From the NCBI GenBank assembly GCA_018000995.1, contig JAGNIU010000025.1, forward strand, positions 1 to 47,064: a DNA stretch of 47,064 bases. Direction: 5' to 3'. This DNA is from Bacteroidia bacterium. GTDB lineage: Bacteria > Bacteroidota > Bacteroidia > B-17B0 > Aurantibacillaceae. Below, piece by piece: positions 23,566-31,051 of the stretch (position 1 is its first letter; each line of letters begins with the position of its first letter). The translations under genes and the position numbers were made by a program. The notes under the pieces are model-generated. The model had not been told where the DNA came from and did not search any database. It worked only from the letters and a program-made list of their open reading frames with translations.

Positions 23566-24777
23566 ATGAGTATCTTAGACCCACATAAAAAAATTGAGAT
23601 GGAAAGTCTAAATGCTTTATTTGAACACACTACCGAAGGCATTATCGTTTCTGATAAAACCGGAAAGATTATAAAAGCTAATCCTAGTTCTGAAAAATTA
23701 TTCGGCTATAAATTGGGTGAGCTTTTAGGGAAAACTATTGAAGATCTTGTACCAATGCGTTACAAGGAAAAACACACCGGTCACCGAGAAAATTTTAATA
23801 AAAACCCGCATGCCCGTTCGATGGGGAAAAATATTGACCTTTTTGCCCGCAGGAGGGATAATAGTGAATTTCCGGTTGAAATAAGTCTGTCTTATTATAA
23901 ACAGGGCGAAGATACTTATGTGATAGCTTTTATTATTGATATTACAGAACGTAAAAAACACGAAGAGGACATAAAAAAATTGAATATTGATTTAGAGAAG
24001 AAAGTTGATGAACGTACTAAAGTATTGCATGAAGCTTTGTTAGAATTAGAAAATTCGAAAGAACAATTAAGTATTGCTTTAGAAACCGAAAAAGAACTGA
24101 ATGACATGAAATCACGTTTTGTTACCATGGCTTCACATGAATTCAGAACACCACTAAGTACAATTTTATCGTCGATATCATTAGTAAGTAAATATAACGA
24201 AGGCAACAGCGATGAAAAAATTCAAAAACATGTTCAACGTATAAAGTCGGCCGTTACCAATATGACTTTAATACTTAACGATTTTTTATCGGCAGAAAAA
24301 TTAGAAGAAGGAAAAGTTTTTGTTAGAAAAGAAGATGTTGATGTAAAACTCTTGGCAACCGAAATTTTAAGTGAGATAAATGGAATATTAAAAACGGGAC
24401 AAAAGGTTAATTATACTCACAATGGTTTAGACATTGCGATGGTAGACAAACAAATGGCCCGTAATATTTTATTGAATTTAATTTCGAATGCCATAAAGTT
24501 TTCACCGGAAAACAAAACCATTCAACTGGAAACAAGTATTACACCAAAAGAAATAAAAATTATTGTAGCCGATCAAGGTGTAGGAATTCCAAAAGAAGAA
24601 CAAGAACATTTATTTGAACGTTTTTTCAGAGCTAAAAACGTAACTAATATTCAAGGTACAGGTTTAGGTTTAAATATTGTAGGAAAATATCTTGAAGCAA
24701 TGAAAGGTGAAATAAATTTTATAAGTGAATTAAATGTAGGCACCACTTTTACAATAACAATTCCAAACGAAGCATAA
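23566..24777 (+). CDS. PAS-domain sensor histidine kinase
   Basis: A 403-residue soluble kinase. PAS domain at about 12-128 with FixL-like sequence; His82 in NPHARSMG falls where FixL-type PAS domains carry their haem ligand, while most PAS domains of this subtype have Arg there. A coiled coil (130-180) leads to the dimerisation domain with phosphorylated His191 in FVTMASHEFRTPLS. The ATPase has the N box NLISNAIKF and Gly boxes DQGVGIP and GTGLGL. No membrane helix, so it senses a cytoplasmic signal, possibly oxygen or redox state. One base separates it from the receiver-Crp gene, its presumed partner. Confidence 0.92.
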   Translation: MSILDPHKKIEMESLNALFEHTTEGIIVSDKTGKIIKANPSSEKLFGYKLGELLGKTIEDLVPMRYKEKHTGHRENFNKNPHARSMGKNIDLFARRRDNSEFPVEISLSYYKQGEDTYVIAFIIDITERKKHEEDIKKLNIDLEKKVDERTKVLHEALLELENSKEQLSIALETEKELNDMKSRFVTMASHEFRTPLSTILSSISLVSKYNEGNSDEKIQKHVQRIKSAVTNMTLILNDFLSAEKLEEGKVFVRKEDVDVKLLATEILSEINGILKTGQKVNYTHNGLDIAMVDKQMARNILLNLISNAIKFSPENKTIQLETSITPKEIKIIVADQGVGIPKEEQEHLFERFFRAKNVTNIQGTGLGLNIVGKYLEAMKGEINFISELNVGTTFTITIPNEA

Positions 24778-24778
24778 T

Positions 24779-25837
24779 ATGAAAACTATTTTAATTATCG
24801 AAGACAATCAGGATGTGCGTGAAAACACGGCCGAAATTTTAGAATTAGCAAACTATAAAGTATTGCAAGCTGAAAACGGAAAAACAGGTGTTGAAATTGC
24901 ACAACAAGTTAAACCCGATTTAATTATTTGTGATATTATGATGCCCGTATTGGATGGTTATGGTGTTATTCATCTGTTAAATAAAAACGCCACAACGGCA
25001 AGTATCCCATTCATTTTTTTAACAGCTAAAAGCGAACGTCCGGATTTTAGAAAAGGAATGGAAATGGGCGCTGATGATTATATTACCAAACCGTTTGATG
25101 ACATTGAATTATTAAAGGCTGTTGAAAGTCGCATTAAGAAGAGCGAAATTTTAAAAGCTGAATTCTCAAAAAATGTTGAGGGCTTAAATAAATTTTTTGA
25201 TGAAGTTAGCCGTATTGATGATTTAAAAAAATTATCATCCGACAGAAGGGTAAAAACGTTCAAGAAAAAGGAAAATATTTTTAGCGAAGGTAGCACCCCA
25301 AACTTTCTGTACTTTTTAACCAAAGGAAAAATAAAAACATTTAAAGCCCATGAATATGGTAAAGAATTAATTACCACGCTTTATAAAGAAGGTGACTTTT
25401 TTGGATACACTGCTCTATTGGAAGAATTACCTTATTCAGAAACTGCAGAAGCTCTTGAAGATTCAGAAGTTTGTCTAATTCCGAAAGAAGATTTTTACTC
25501 ACTGATGTATAACAACATTCACGTGATGAAAATTTTTGTGAAAATGTTATCGGATAATATTCTTGAAAAAGAAAAACAATTAGTGAACCTTGCTTACAGT
25601 TCAGTTCGAAAACGTGTTGCTGAAGCTTTAATTTTATTACAAAGTAGATACGATAATAATAAAGATAAAAATTTCAGCATATCTATTTCTCGTGAAGACC
25701 TTGCCAATATTGTTGGTACAGCTACCGAATCTTTAATACGCACATTAAGTGATTTTAAAGAAGAGAAAATGGTAGAAATTAAAGGCAGTAATATTACCAT
25801 CATTAATGCTGATAAACTTAAAAAATTAAAAGCTTAA
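24779..25837 (+). CDS. Response regulator with cNMP-binding and Crp-type DNA-binding domains
   Basis: A 352-residue three-domain regulator. Receiver at 1-120 with Asp52 in LIICDIMMP, Thr82 and Lys104; cyclic-nucleotide-binding-like beta barrel at about 150-260 (FLYFLTKGKIKTF, YKEGDFFGYTALL); Crp-type winged helix at 275-350 with recognition helix ATESLIRTLSDF. Glu317 and Arg321 there occupy positions that in CRP and FNR read a TGA half-site. The protein lacks the cysteines of an Fe-S FNR, so input must come by phosphorylation from the kinase upstream or by ligand. It is the best local candidate to bind the TGAY-N4-RTCA boxes. Overlaps the convergent iron-permease-like gene by four bases. Confidence 0.92.
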   Translation: MKTILIIEDNQDVRENTAEILELANYKVLQAENGKTGVEIAQQVKPDLIICDIMMPVLDGYGVIHLLNKNATTASIPFIFLTAKSERPDFRKGMEMGADDYITKPFDDIELLKAVESRIKKSEILKAEFSKNVEGLNKFFDEVSRIDDLKKLSSDRRVKTFKKKENIFSEGSTPNFLYFLTKGKIKTFKAHEYGKELITTLYKEGDFFGYTALLEELPYSETAEALEDSEVCLIPKEDFYSLMYNNIHVMKIFVKMLSDNILEKEKQLVNLAYSSVRKRVAEALILLQSRYDNNKDKNFSISISREDLANIVGTATESLIRTLSDFKEEKMVEIKGSNITIINADKLKKLKA

Positions 25838-26298
25838 TTCTCTTTGGTGTATTTTTCTTTGTGAAGCTCCTGCGCCTCTTCAATGGAGTGTGATTGCGAA
25901 AGATCTTGCTCCTTTTTAGCCATTTCGCTTAGGCGTTGGAAATAATTAGAAAGAATTCTAATTTCCTCTTCATTTAATTCCTCTACATTAATCAAACGAT
26001 TACTTGGTCCTTTTAATGATGCAATTAGCTCATTCAATTTTAAATGGACTGCTTTCGAATCTTTATTCTGCGCTCGTTGAATTAAAAACACCATTAAAAA
26101 AGTCACGATGGTTGTGCCGGTATTAATTACCAATTGCCAAGTATCTGAAAAATCAAACAAGGGGCCGGTTATAAGCCAAGCCAAAATAATTACTGATGCA
26201 ATAATAAATGCAGAGGTACTTCCTGTAAAAACTGTACAGTAATAAGATATCCGTTCGAAAATGTTGGCTTTTATTTGACTTCGGTTGGCTATAGACAT
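25834..26298 (-). CDS. Low-affinity iron permease family protein
   Basis: A 154-residue protein with two membrane helices (about 29-50 and 57-74) followed by a conserved RAQNKDSKAVHLKLNELIAS segment and an acidic C-terminal tail. This pattern matches the low affinity iron permease family named after yeast Fet4; in bacteria the transport role is unproven, and the small size suggests an accessory or a channel subunit. It is last in a minus-strand series starting with DoxX, with a 62-base gap before it that contains a weak TTTACTAA/TTAGTAAA hairpin. Confidence 0.78.
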   Translation of the reverse strand: MSIANRSQIKANIFERISYYCTVFTGSTSAFIIASVIILAWLITGPLFDFSDTWQLVINTGTTIVTFLMVFLIQRAQNKDSKAVHLKLNELIASLKGPSNRLINVEELNEEEIRILSNYFQRLSEMAKKEQDLSQSHSIEEAQELHKEKYTKEN

Positions 26299-26360
26299 GC
26301 GATTTCAGTTTACTAAATGTGAAGATTAGTAAATGTAATACTATTGTGCTACTAAATACG

Positions 26361-26732
26361 TTATCCTGCTAAACTACTTAACTCTTTTCCTTCTTCATTC
26401 TGGCGTTTCAACGACCAATCATCAGTAACACTGGTTTCAATCCAAGATCTTCCTGATTTGCGGAATACCTGCGCTGAAATCCCAAACACATCTTGAAACA
26501 ATTGTTCCAAATCGGCCACCGACATGTTTTCTTTTACAACAATAGCACCTTCGGTATGTTTACGTCTTGCTTTTTTGAAAGTCAATTCAGAACTTAACAT
26601 ATCGCTTTTTGGGTTACTCTTGTTAACCTCATGTTTATGTTTAAAAAATTCCAGCTTTAAATAAGGAAACAACGCGTTAAACTCATCCTTCACCTCAGAT
26701 AATTTCTGATTATCATTAATTGTTAATACCAT
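26361..26732 (-). CDS. Conserved hypothetical protein of the stress island
   Basis: I do not recognise this 123-residue soluble protein. It starts MVLTINDNQKLSEVKDEFNALFPYLKLEFF and holds a segment VKENMSVADLEQLFQDVFGISAQVFRKSG, reminiscent of ferredoxin-like or ubiquitin-like small folds, and then ETSVTDDWSLKRQNEEG. No Cys-based motif or signal peptide. Its gene follows the TerB-like gene by 7 bases, so it belongs to the same operon as DoxX and the second universal stress protein and probably serves in the same stress response. Confidence 0.75.
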   Translation of the reverse strand: MVLTINDNQKLSEVKDEFNALFPYLKLEFFKHKHEVNKSNPKSDMLSSELTFKKARRKHTEGAIVVKENMSVADLEQLFQDVFGISAQVFRKSGRSWIETSVTDDWSLKRQNEEGKELSSLAG

Positions 26733-26739
26733 AATTCTA

Positions 26740-27156
26740 TTATTTTGTTGCGCTTGTTATAGTTTTAGAAATTTCACTCATCTCATGTCTCACGTTCTCA
26801 ATAATATTCTTTTCATTCTTTTTGGTATAAGCTAACGCTACAGCTTCCAAAAGTTTCAATGAATTTACAATTAAGGGTCCGTCATTCGACTCATGATTAC
26901 TGTGAACAAACCGAGTATAAGATTTTATCACTTCTTCACCGGATGGGTGCTTTTCTTCTGTAGCATCAAATTCAAAATCGATATAAAAAGCCTGATTCAT
27001 ACCTGAAGAATCCACTGAAGACTCATGAGAAGCCATTTCTTTCAAAACAAACTGGTGCAATTGCTCTCTCTCTTCTGCTTGTATAACGCCATCGGCAGCA
27101 GCCACAGCATAAACCAATTTTCCTAATTCTTTGTAGTATTGCTTGATGTTTTTCAT
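26740..27156 (-). CDS. TerB-like protein
   Basis: A 138-residue helical protein. The N-terminal LGKLVYAVAAADGVIQAEEREQLHQFV is the classic TerB/DnaJ-N-like pattern (helix, AxADGxIxxxE, helix). The remainder is helical and acidic. TerB-like domains occur in tellurite and phage resistance and in diverse stress operons and bind metal through acidic residues; no specific role can be assigned here. It lies 20 bases after the universal stress gene in the same orientation. Confidence 0.78.
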   Translation of the reverse strand: MKNIKQYYKELGKLVYAVAAADGVIQAEEREQLHQFVLKEMASHESSVDSSGMNQAFYIDFEFDATEEKHPSGEEVIKSYTRFVHSNHESNDGPLIVNSLKLLEAVALAYTKKNEKNIIENVRHEMSEISKTITSATK

Positions 27157-27176
27157 ATTATGAGGTTTTAAATAAA

Positions 27177-27980
27177 TTACTCGTGAATAGCCATTACCGG
27201 TACCTTAGAGGCGAAAGCGATTTTTTTAGTATGTGTTTCAGCAAAAAAATTATATAGCGCCGAATGTTTCTTACTTATAATAGCAATAAGGTCAGCTTTG
27301 TTTTTTCTGCAAAAGCTTACAATACCGGTTTCAATTTCCTTTGATTTTATTGTATTTAACTTAACTGTTACACCATTAAACTTTAATTCCTGTTGTTTTG
27401 GAACAAACAATTCATCTTCTGTTCTTACACTTAAAACTTTTATTTTTGTTTTCGAATCAGCAGCAAAACGTTCTAATTCAGTTAAAGTAGAATGATATAA
27501 CTTTTCGTTATTATCTACACTCAATAATACTGTTTTTATGTTATGCTTTTTGTAACGCTCAGGCACAATAATTACAGGCGCCTTAATTCTGCCTGCTATG
27601 TCGGTACTATGACTACCATATATATACCTTGATATTTTTGTTCGGGTGGCTAATCCCATTACAACAGCCTCTACTCTATGTTTAGCAATAAAACCTTCTA
27701 CTTCTAATTTAAAAGAACCGGAAGTTAAAAAAGGTTCAATGATAACGCCTTTGTGAACAGCAGAAATTTTTTGAGCAAATTTTTTCATTTTTTCTTCGCT
27801 GTGTTTTTTTTGAGACGCAAATGAAATAAAAAATAAACCACTATTAGAGTGAACAACAGGTACGTCAAATAAATTAAAGATTGTTAGTTTACAATCCAGC
27901 TTCTTTGCTAACATGGCAGCATATAAACATGCATTTAACGACGAAGGGGTAAAATCTGTTCCTGCAATAATTGTTCTCAT
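27177..27980 (-). CDS. Second tandem-domain universal stress protein
   Basis: A 267-residue protein with two UspA-type domains. The first starts MRTIIAGTDFTPSS and ends with GLATRTKISRYIYGSHS followed by IKAPVIIVP, a partially conserved nucleotide-binding signature that lacks its second Gly. The second domain starts near residue 148 (HNIKTVLLSVDNNEK) and ends KIAFASKVPVMAIHE. It differs clearly from the other tandem USP at 19962, so the two are not recent copies. Its start codon overlaps the DoxX stop by one base. Confidence 0.88.
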   Translation of the reverse strand: MRTIIAGTDFTPSSLNACLYAAMLAKKLDCKLTIFNLFDVPVVHSNSGLFFISFASQKKHSEEKMKKFAQKISAVHKGVIIEPFLTSGSFKLEVEGFIAKHRVEAVVMGLATRTKISRYIYGSHSTDIAGRIKAPVIIVPERYKKHNIKTVLLSVDNNEKLYHSTLTELERFAADSKTKIKVLSVRTEDELFVPKQQELKFNGVTVKLNTIKSKEIETGIVSFCRKNKADLIAIISKKHSALYNFFAETHTKKIAFASKVPVMAIHE

Positions 27981-28405
27981 TATTTTGATTTTAAATAATT
28001 AATTAAGTAATCCAAACTCAGTATATTTTGTTCTAAAGGCAGTAATAAAAGTAATATGATTAATAAAAAACGTGGAAACACATGTTTCATATCCCACATG
28101 GGTTCAATAAACGAAAAAGCAAAGCATACTAACAGCAAATCAATACCCAAAGCATACAATACATAATTGCTTAAAAGGCCAACTATTAATAACAAGCCTC
28201 CAACAAATTCAACAATACTTGTATAATAAGCTATAAGACTTACCAAAGGTCTGCTAATATTACGGCGTGAGGCATCCCTCATAAAGGTATCAATAACGCC
28301 GGGCATTTTTATTTTGAACAGTTTATCATAGCCCTGAAAAAAGAATAATATACCGGCAAAAACCCTTACCATTGTTTCAGCTATATATAATTTGTATTCC
28401 TGCAT
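27980..28405 (-). CDS. DoxX family membrane protein
   Basis: A 141-residue protein with four membrane helices. The N-terminal MVRVFAGILFFFQGYDKLFKIKMPGVIDTF and the central EFVGGLLLIVGLLSNY are characteristic of DoxX. Members work in thiosulfate:quinone oxidoreductases, in redox homeostasis complexes and with MNIO operons, but here it heads a stress operon. It is divergent from a small helical protein and shares with it a pair of FNR-like boxes. The exact substrate is unknown. Confidence 0.85.
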   Translation of the reverse strand: MQEYKLYIAETMVRVFAGILFFFQGYDKLFKIKMPGVIDTFMRDASRRNISRPLVSLIAYYTSIVEFVGGLLLIVGLLSNYVLYALGIDLLLVCFAFSFIEPMWDMKHVFPRFLLIILLLLLPLEQNILSLDYLINYLKSK

Positions 28406-28437
28406 AATTTACTTCTGTTATTGCGTTATATTTCGTA

Positions 28438-28532
28438 CAAATATCCTTTTATCCAAGGGCTGTAAACATGACAAAAGTCAGCACTCTTTCTGATCCTTGT
28501 CAAAAGCCTTTTAAGGATACCCTATACCTTTG
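28438..28532. promoter_or_regulatory. Symmetric divergent promoter with a pair of FNR/CRP-type boxes
   Basis: Boxes TGACAAAAGTCA (28469-28480) and TGATCCTTGTCA (28491-28502) lie 22 bases apart. On the plus strand a perfect -7 element TACCTTTG (28525-28532) lies 28.5 bases from the centre of the second box. On the minus strand GATATTTG (plus 28438-28445, one mismatch) lies 29.5 bases from the centre of the first box. The pair can therefore serve both the DoxX operon and the gene at 28559, with one box near -41 for each. Confidence 0.7.
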
Positions 28533-28558
28533 ACTTATAAACTTAAACATAAATAACT

Positions 28559-28936
28559 ATGAAAACTAACATTATCGACCAGCACGCCGAACATACTAAG
28601 TGGTTAAACGATTTAGCCTTTTATAAGGACGAAATTAAAGTGATGCAAAAACGAATTGAAGAGGTTATTAGCAAAAACACCGCTAAAGAGGTGGCTGTCC
28701 AAATTGAGCACTTCCAAAACCAACTATTGATTCAGGATGGTAATGCCAGTAAATTAATACACCATATTAATCATGACGAAAATGCTATACAAAATAGTAT
28801 TAAGGAAAATCCGATTGCATCTGACCACCGTTTAGCGGAAGATCATACTGAAGAACGTCAAATGGTAGAGAGTTTTGAAAAGCACTTTAAAGAACTAAAA
28901 ACTGAGCTGAATGCTTTTTTAAGCAAATGGATGTAA
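28559..28936 (+). CDS. Small helical, His-rich stress protein of unknown function
   Basis: A 125-residue protein predicted to be almost all helix with heptad-like spacing, suggesting a helical bundle or coiled-coil dimer. It is rich in His (for example HAEHTKW near the start, LIHHINHDENAI in the middle, DHRLAEDH later), which recalls hemerythrin-like or metal-binding bundles, although the exact hemerythrin motifs are not present. No signal peptide. It is the first gene to the right of the paired-box promoter and has its own terminator, so it is likely monocistronic and induced with the DoxX operon. Confidence 0.75.
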   Translation: MKTNIIDQHAEHTKWLNDLAFYKDEIKVMQKRIEEVISKNTAKEVAVQIEHFQNQLLIQDGNASKLIHHINHDENAIQNSIKENPIASDHRLAEDHTEERQMVESFEKHFKELKTELNAFLSKWM

Positions 28937-28955
28937 AAAATCAATCACAATTTTC

Positions 28956-28986
28956 AAAAGCCTCTATTATCAGAGGCTTTTTTTAT
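28956..28986 (+). terminator. Terminator of the small helical protein gene
   Basis: AAAAGCCTCT (28956-28965) pairs with AGAGGCTTTT (28972-28981), followed by a T run. Confidence 0.88.
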
Positions 28987-29002
28987 TACCTTAATCCTGA
29001 TT

Positions 29003-29383
29003 ATGGAAATAGAATTTATACTTTATGTTGCCGATCAGGAAAAGAGCAAAAACTTTTATTCGACACTACTAAATAAAACGCCTTCGTTAGATGTACCCGG
29101 CATGACTGAATTTTTATTGGATGAAAAAATTAAACTAGGTTTAATGCCTGAAGCAGGAATAAATAAAATTTTATCAGGAAAAACTCCGCACCCTAAAGAT
29201 GGTAATGGAATTCCCCGCTGCGAATTGTATCTCAAATCTGAAGATCTTAATACATACTATCAAAACGCTTTAAAAGCCGGCGCTAAAATTATTAGCGAAC
29301 CCGCGTCTCGTGATTGGGGCGATAAAGTTGTTTATGTAGCGGATCCTGATGGTCACATAATCGCTTTCGCAGAAAAAATTTAA
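29003..29383 (+). CDS. VOC-fold (glyoxalase/bleomycin resistance-like) protein
   Basis: A 126-residue vicinal-oxygen-chelate protein with both beta-alpha-beta-beta-beta repeats: the first starts MEIEFILYVADQEKSKNFYSTLL and the second carries CELYLKSEDLNTYYQNALKAGAKII. It ends with the typical DWGDKVVYVADPDGHIIAFAE. The standard metal ligands of glyoxalase I are only partly kept (Glu near the end), so it may be a lyase, dioxygenase or binding protein. No clear promoter is seen in the 18 bases after the terminator that precedes it. Confidence 0.85.
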   Translation: MEIEFILYVADQEKSKNFYSTLLNKTPSLDVPGMTEFLLDEKIKLGLMPEAGINKILSGKTPHPKDGNGIPRCELYLKSEDLNTYYQNALKAGAKIISEPASRDWGDKVVYVADPDGHIIAFAEKI

Positions 29384-29387
29384 AAAC

Positions 29388-29453
29388 TGACTACTATCAG
29401 TATAGAAAACTGACTTACATCAAGTCACCTCTCTCACTCCTACTGTACTTTTG
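29388..29453 (+). promoter_or_regulatory. FNR/CRP-type box pair and promoter of the small membrane protein gene
   Basis: Boxes TGACTACTATCA (29388-29399) and TGACTTACATCA (29411-29422) are 23 bases apart. A perfect -7 element TACTTTTG lies at 29446-29453, 29.5 bases from the centre of the second box, placing that box near -41.5, the usual activator position of FNR and CRP. Confidence 0.7.
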
Positions 29454-29476
29454 ATTTATAATTAAACCTATAAATC

Positions 29477-29806
29477 ATGTCAACAATAACAAAAAACATT
29501 AGTCAGTCACAAGTTAATTCAAGCGAATTAGGTCTTGTTGCACGTTACAACAAATTCATTGAAGATTTAAAATTTAGTCATTTTGGCTTAATCAGCATGA
29601 CGATTTTATTTGGTAGTATTATGGGCGGTATCGCTTCTATGTACGTATTCCAAAGTGGTGCACCAATGTGGCAGTTTATTGTTGGTCTTGCTTTTTCTAT
29701 GGCTAACTTAGTTGCAGCCATTTCACAAGCACCAACCAAATGGGCATTTAATTTATTTGTTTTATCGGTGATAGTAAACGTATTGCTGATTTTAGCAAAC
29801 ATTTAA
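29477..29806 (+). CDS. Small membrane protein of the paired-box regulon, unknown function
   Basis: A 109-residue protein with a soluble N-terminal 35 residues and three likely membrane helices (about 37-57, 64-84 and 90-108). The first has small-residue packing (GSIMGGIASMYVF). I do not recognise the family; fold and size resemble small YiaA/YiaB-type proteins. It is preceded by the clearest example of the paired FNR-like promoter, so it is expected to be strongly induced by the same signal. It converges on aroA with a 12-base gap and no visible terminator. Confidence 0.75.
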   Translation: MSTITKNISQSQVNSSELGLVARYNKFIEDLKFSHFGLISMTILFGSIMGGIASMYVFQSGAPMWQFIVGLAFSMANLVAAISQAPTKWAFNLFVLSVIVNVLLILANI

Positions 29807-29818
29807 GATTAATAAGGG

Positions 29819-31051
29819 TTAATCTAAATTGAAGCCCGAATGTTGTAGATCGTCCCAAAACGCAGGATAAGATTTATCTACAACATCCGGGTTTTCTATT
29901 TTTAGTCCGGGACATTTAATAGCCAAGGCCGCAAAACTCATCGCCATACGGTGATCGTTATACGTTGAGATAAGCGGATCCTTTACTGTTAATTGAGCAG
30001 GAGGATTTATTTTTAAAGAGTGCTCAGTTGCTTCAACACTTGCACCCAATTTTTCGAGCTCAGTTTTTAAAGCAAGAATTCTATCTGTTTCCTTTATTTT
30101 TAAAGTCTGTAAACCTGTTAAGTTGGCTTTTATTCCCAACCCTAAACAAGTTACCGCAATAGTTTGTGCTATATCCGGGCAATTTGTAAAATCGTATTCA
30201 AATTCTTCAACCACATTTTGCCTTCCTCTTATACAAATCCCCTTTTCAATAAATTCTGTTCTCACACCTAATTTACTATACATCTCCGGCAAAATAGAAT
30301 CAGCTTGCAAGCTAAACTTATCTAAGAATTTTAGTTCTATCTCAGCATTTTTAGCAAGTGCTGCCAGATTAAACCAATAAGAAGCAGCCGACCAATCTGA
30401 TTCAACCAAAAACTGATCGTTAAGCATACTGAAAGGAGCAGGACTCACTACAATCTTCTTTCCGTTAAACGAAACAAAAATTCCGAAAAGCTTTAAGAGC
30501 TCAACCGTCATTTTTATATAGGGCATCGATACCACATTTCCTTTCAATACAATTTCAAGTTCTTCATCTAATGCAGGAGCAAGTAATAATAATGCTGAAA
30601 TAAACTGACTGCTAATATTGCTATCAATCTCAATTCGTCCACCGTGTAATTTTTTTCCTGTTATTTTTAAAGGTGGGAATCCGCGATTTTCTAAATAAGA
30701 AATATCTGCTCCCAATTCTGTTAAAGCAGTTACAAGTTCTGAAATGGGCCGTTGCTTCATGCGCTCGGAACCTGTTACAATCCATTCGCCTTCTTTTATG
30801 GAAAGATACGCCGACAAAAAACGCATGTCCGTTCCCGCATGTTCAATGTTTACTGTTCCGGATTTTTTACCTTGAACTTGTCCGAGTGCTTTAGCTAATA
30901 AAATTGTATCCTCTGAATCCGATAAATTTTTAAAATGCATTGCTAAACCCGAAACGGCGCGTATCATTAGCAATCGGTTACTGATGCTTTTGGAGCCCGG
31001 TAATTCAATTTCAGCTTTTATGTTCCCCTCGGGAGGAAAAATCTGCATCAT
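29819..31051 (-). CDS. aroA: 3-phosphoshikimate 1-carboxyvinyltransferase (EPSP synthase)
   Basis: A 410-residue enzyme of the shikimate pathway that joins phosphoenolpyruvate to shikimate 3-phosphate. The N-terminal substrate loop GSKSISNRLLMIRA, the AGTDMRFL segment, IKETDRI and the C-terminal DHRMAMSFA are all present. It is somewhat shorter than the E. coli enzyme (427), as usual in this phylum. It is the last gene of the trp-aro operon and overlaps aroB by 4 bases (ATGA). Confidence 0.95.
   Translation of the reverse strand: MMQIFPPEGNIKAEIELPGSKSISNRLLMIRAVSGLAMHFKNLSDSEDTILLAKALGQVQGKKSGTVNIEHAGTDMRFLSAYLSIKEGEWIVTGSERMKQRPISELVTALTELGADISYLENRGFPPLKITGKKLHGGRIEIDSNISSQFISALLLLAPALDEELEIVLKGNVVSMPYIKMTVELLKLFGIFVSFNGKKIVVSPAPFSMLNDQFLVESDWSAASYWFNLAALAKNAEIELKFLDKFSLQADSILPEMYSKLGVRTEFIEKGICIRGRQNVVEEFEYDFTNCPDIAQTIAVTCLGLGIKANLTGLQTLKIKETDRILALKTELEKLGASVEATEHSLKINPPAQLTVKDPLISTYNDHRMAMSFAALAIKCPGLKIENPDVVDKSYPAFWDDLQHSGFNLD

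Noticed and set aside
26309..26333. Hairpin TTTACTAA/TTAGTAAA as a terminator in the DoxX operon
   Set aside because: AT-only stem and no T run; weak.
27980..28405. DoxX as part of the bufferin system
   Set aside because: DoxX proteins accompany some MNIO operons, but this one is 25 kb away in a different operon with different promoter boxes.
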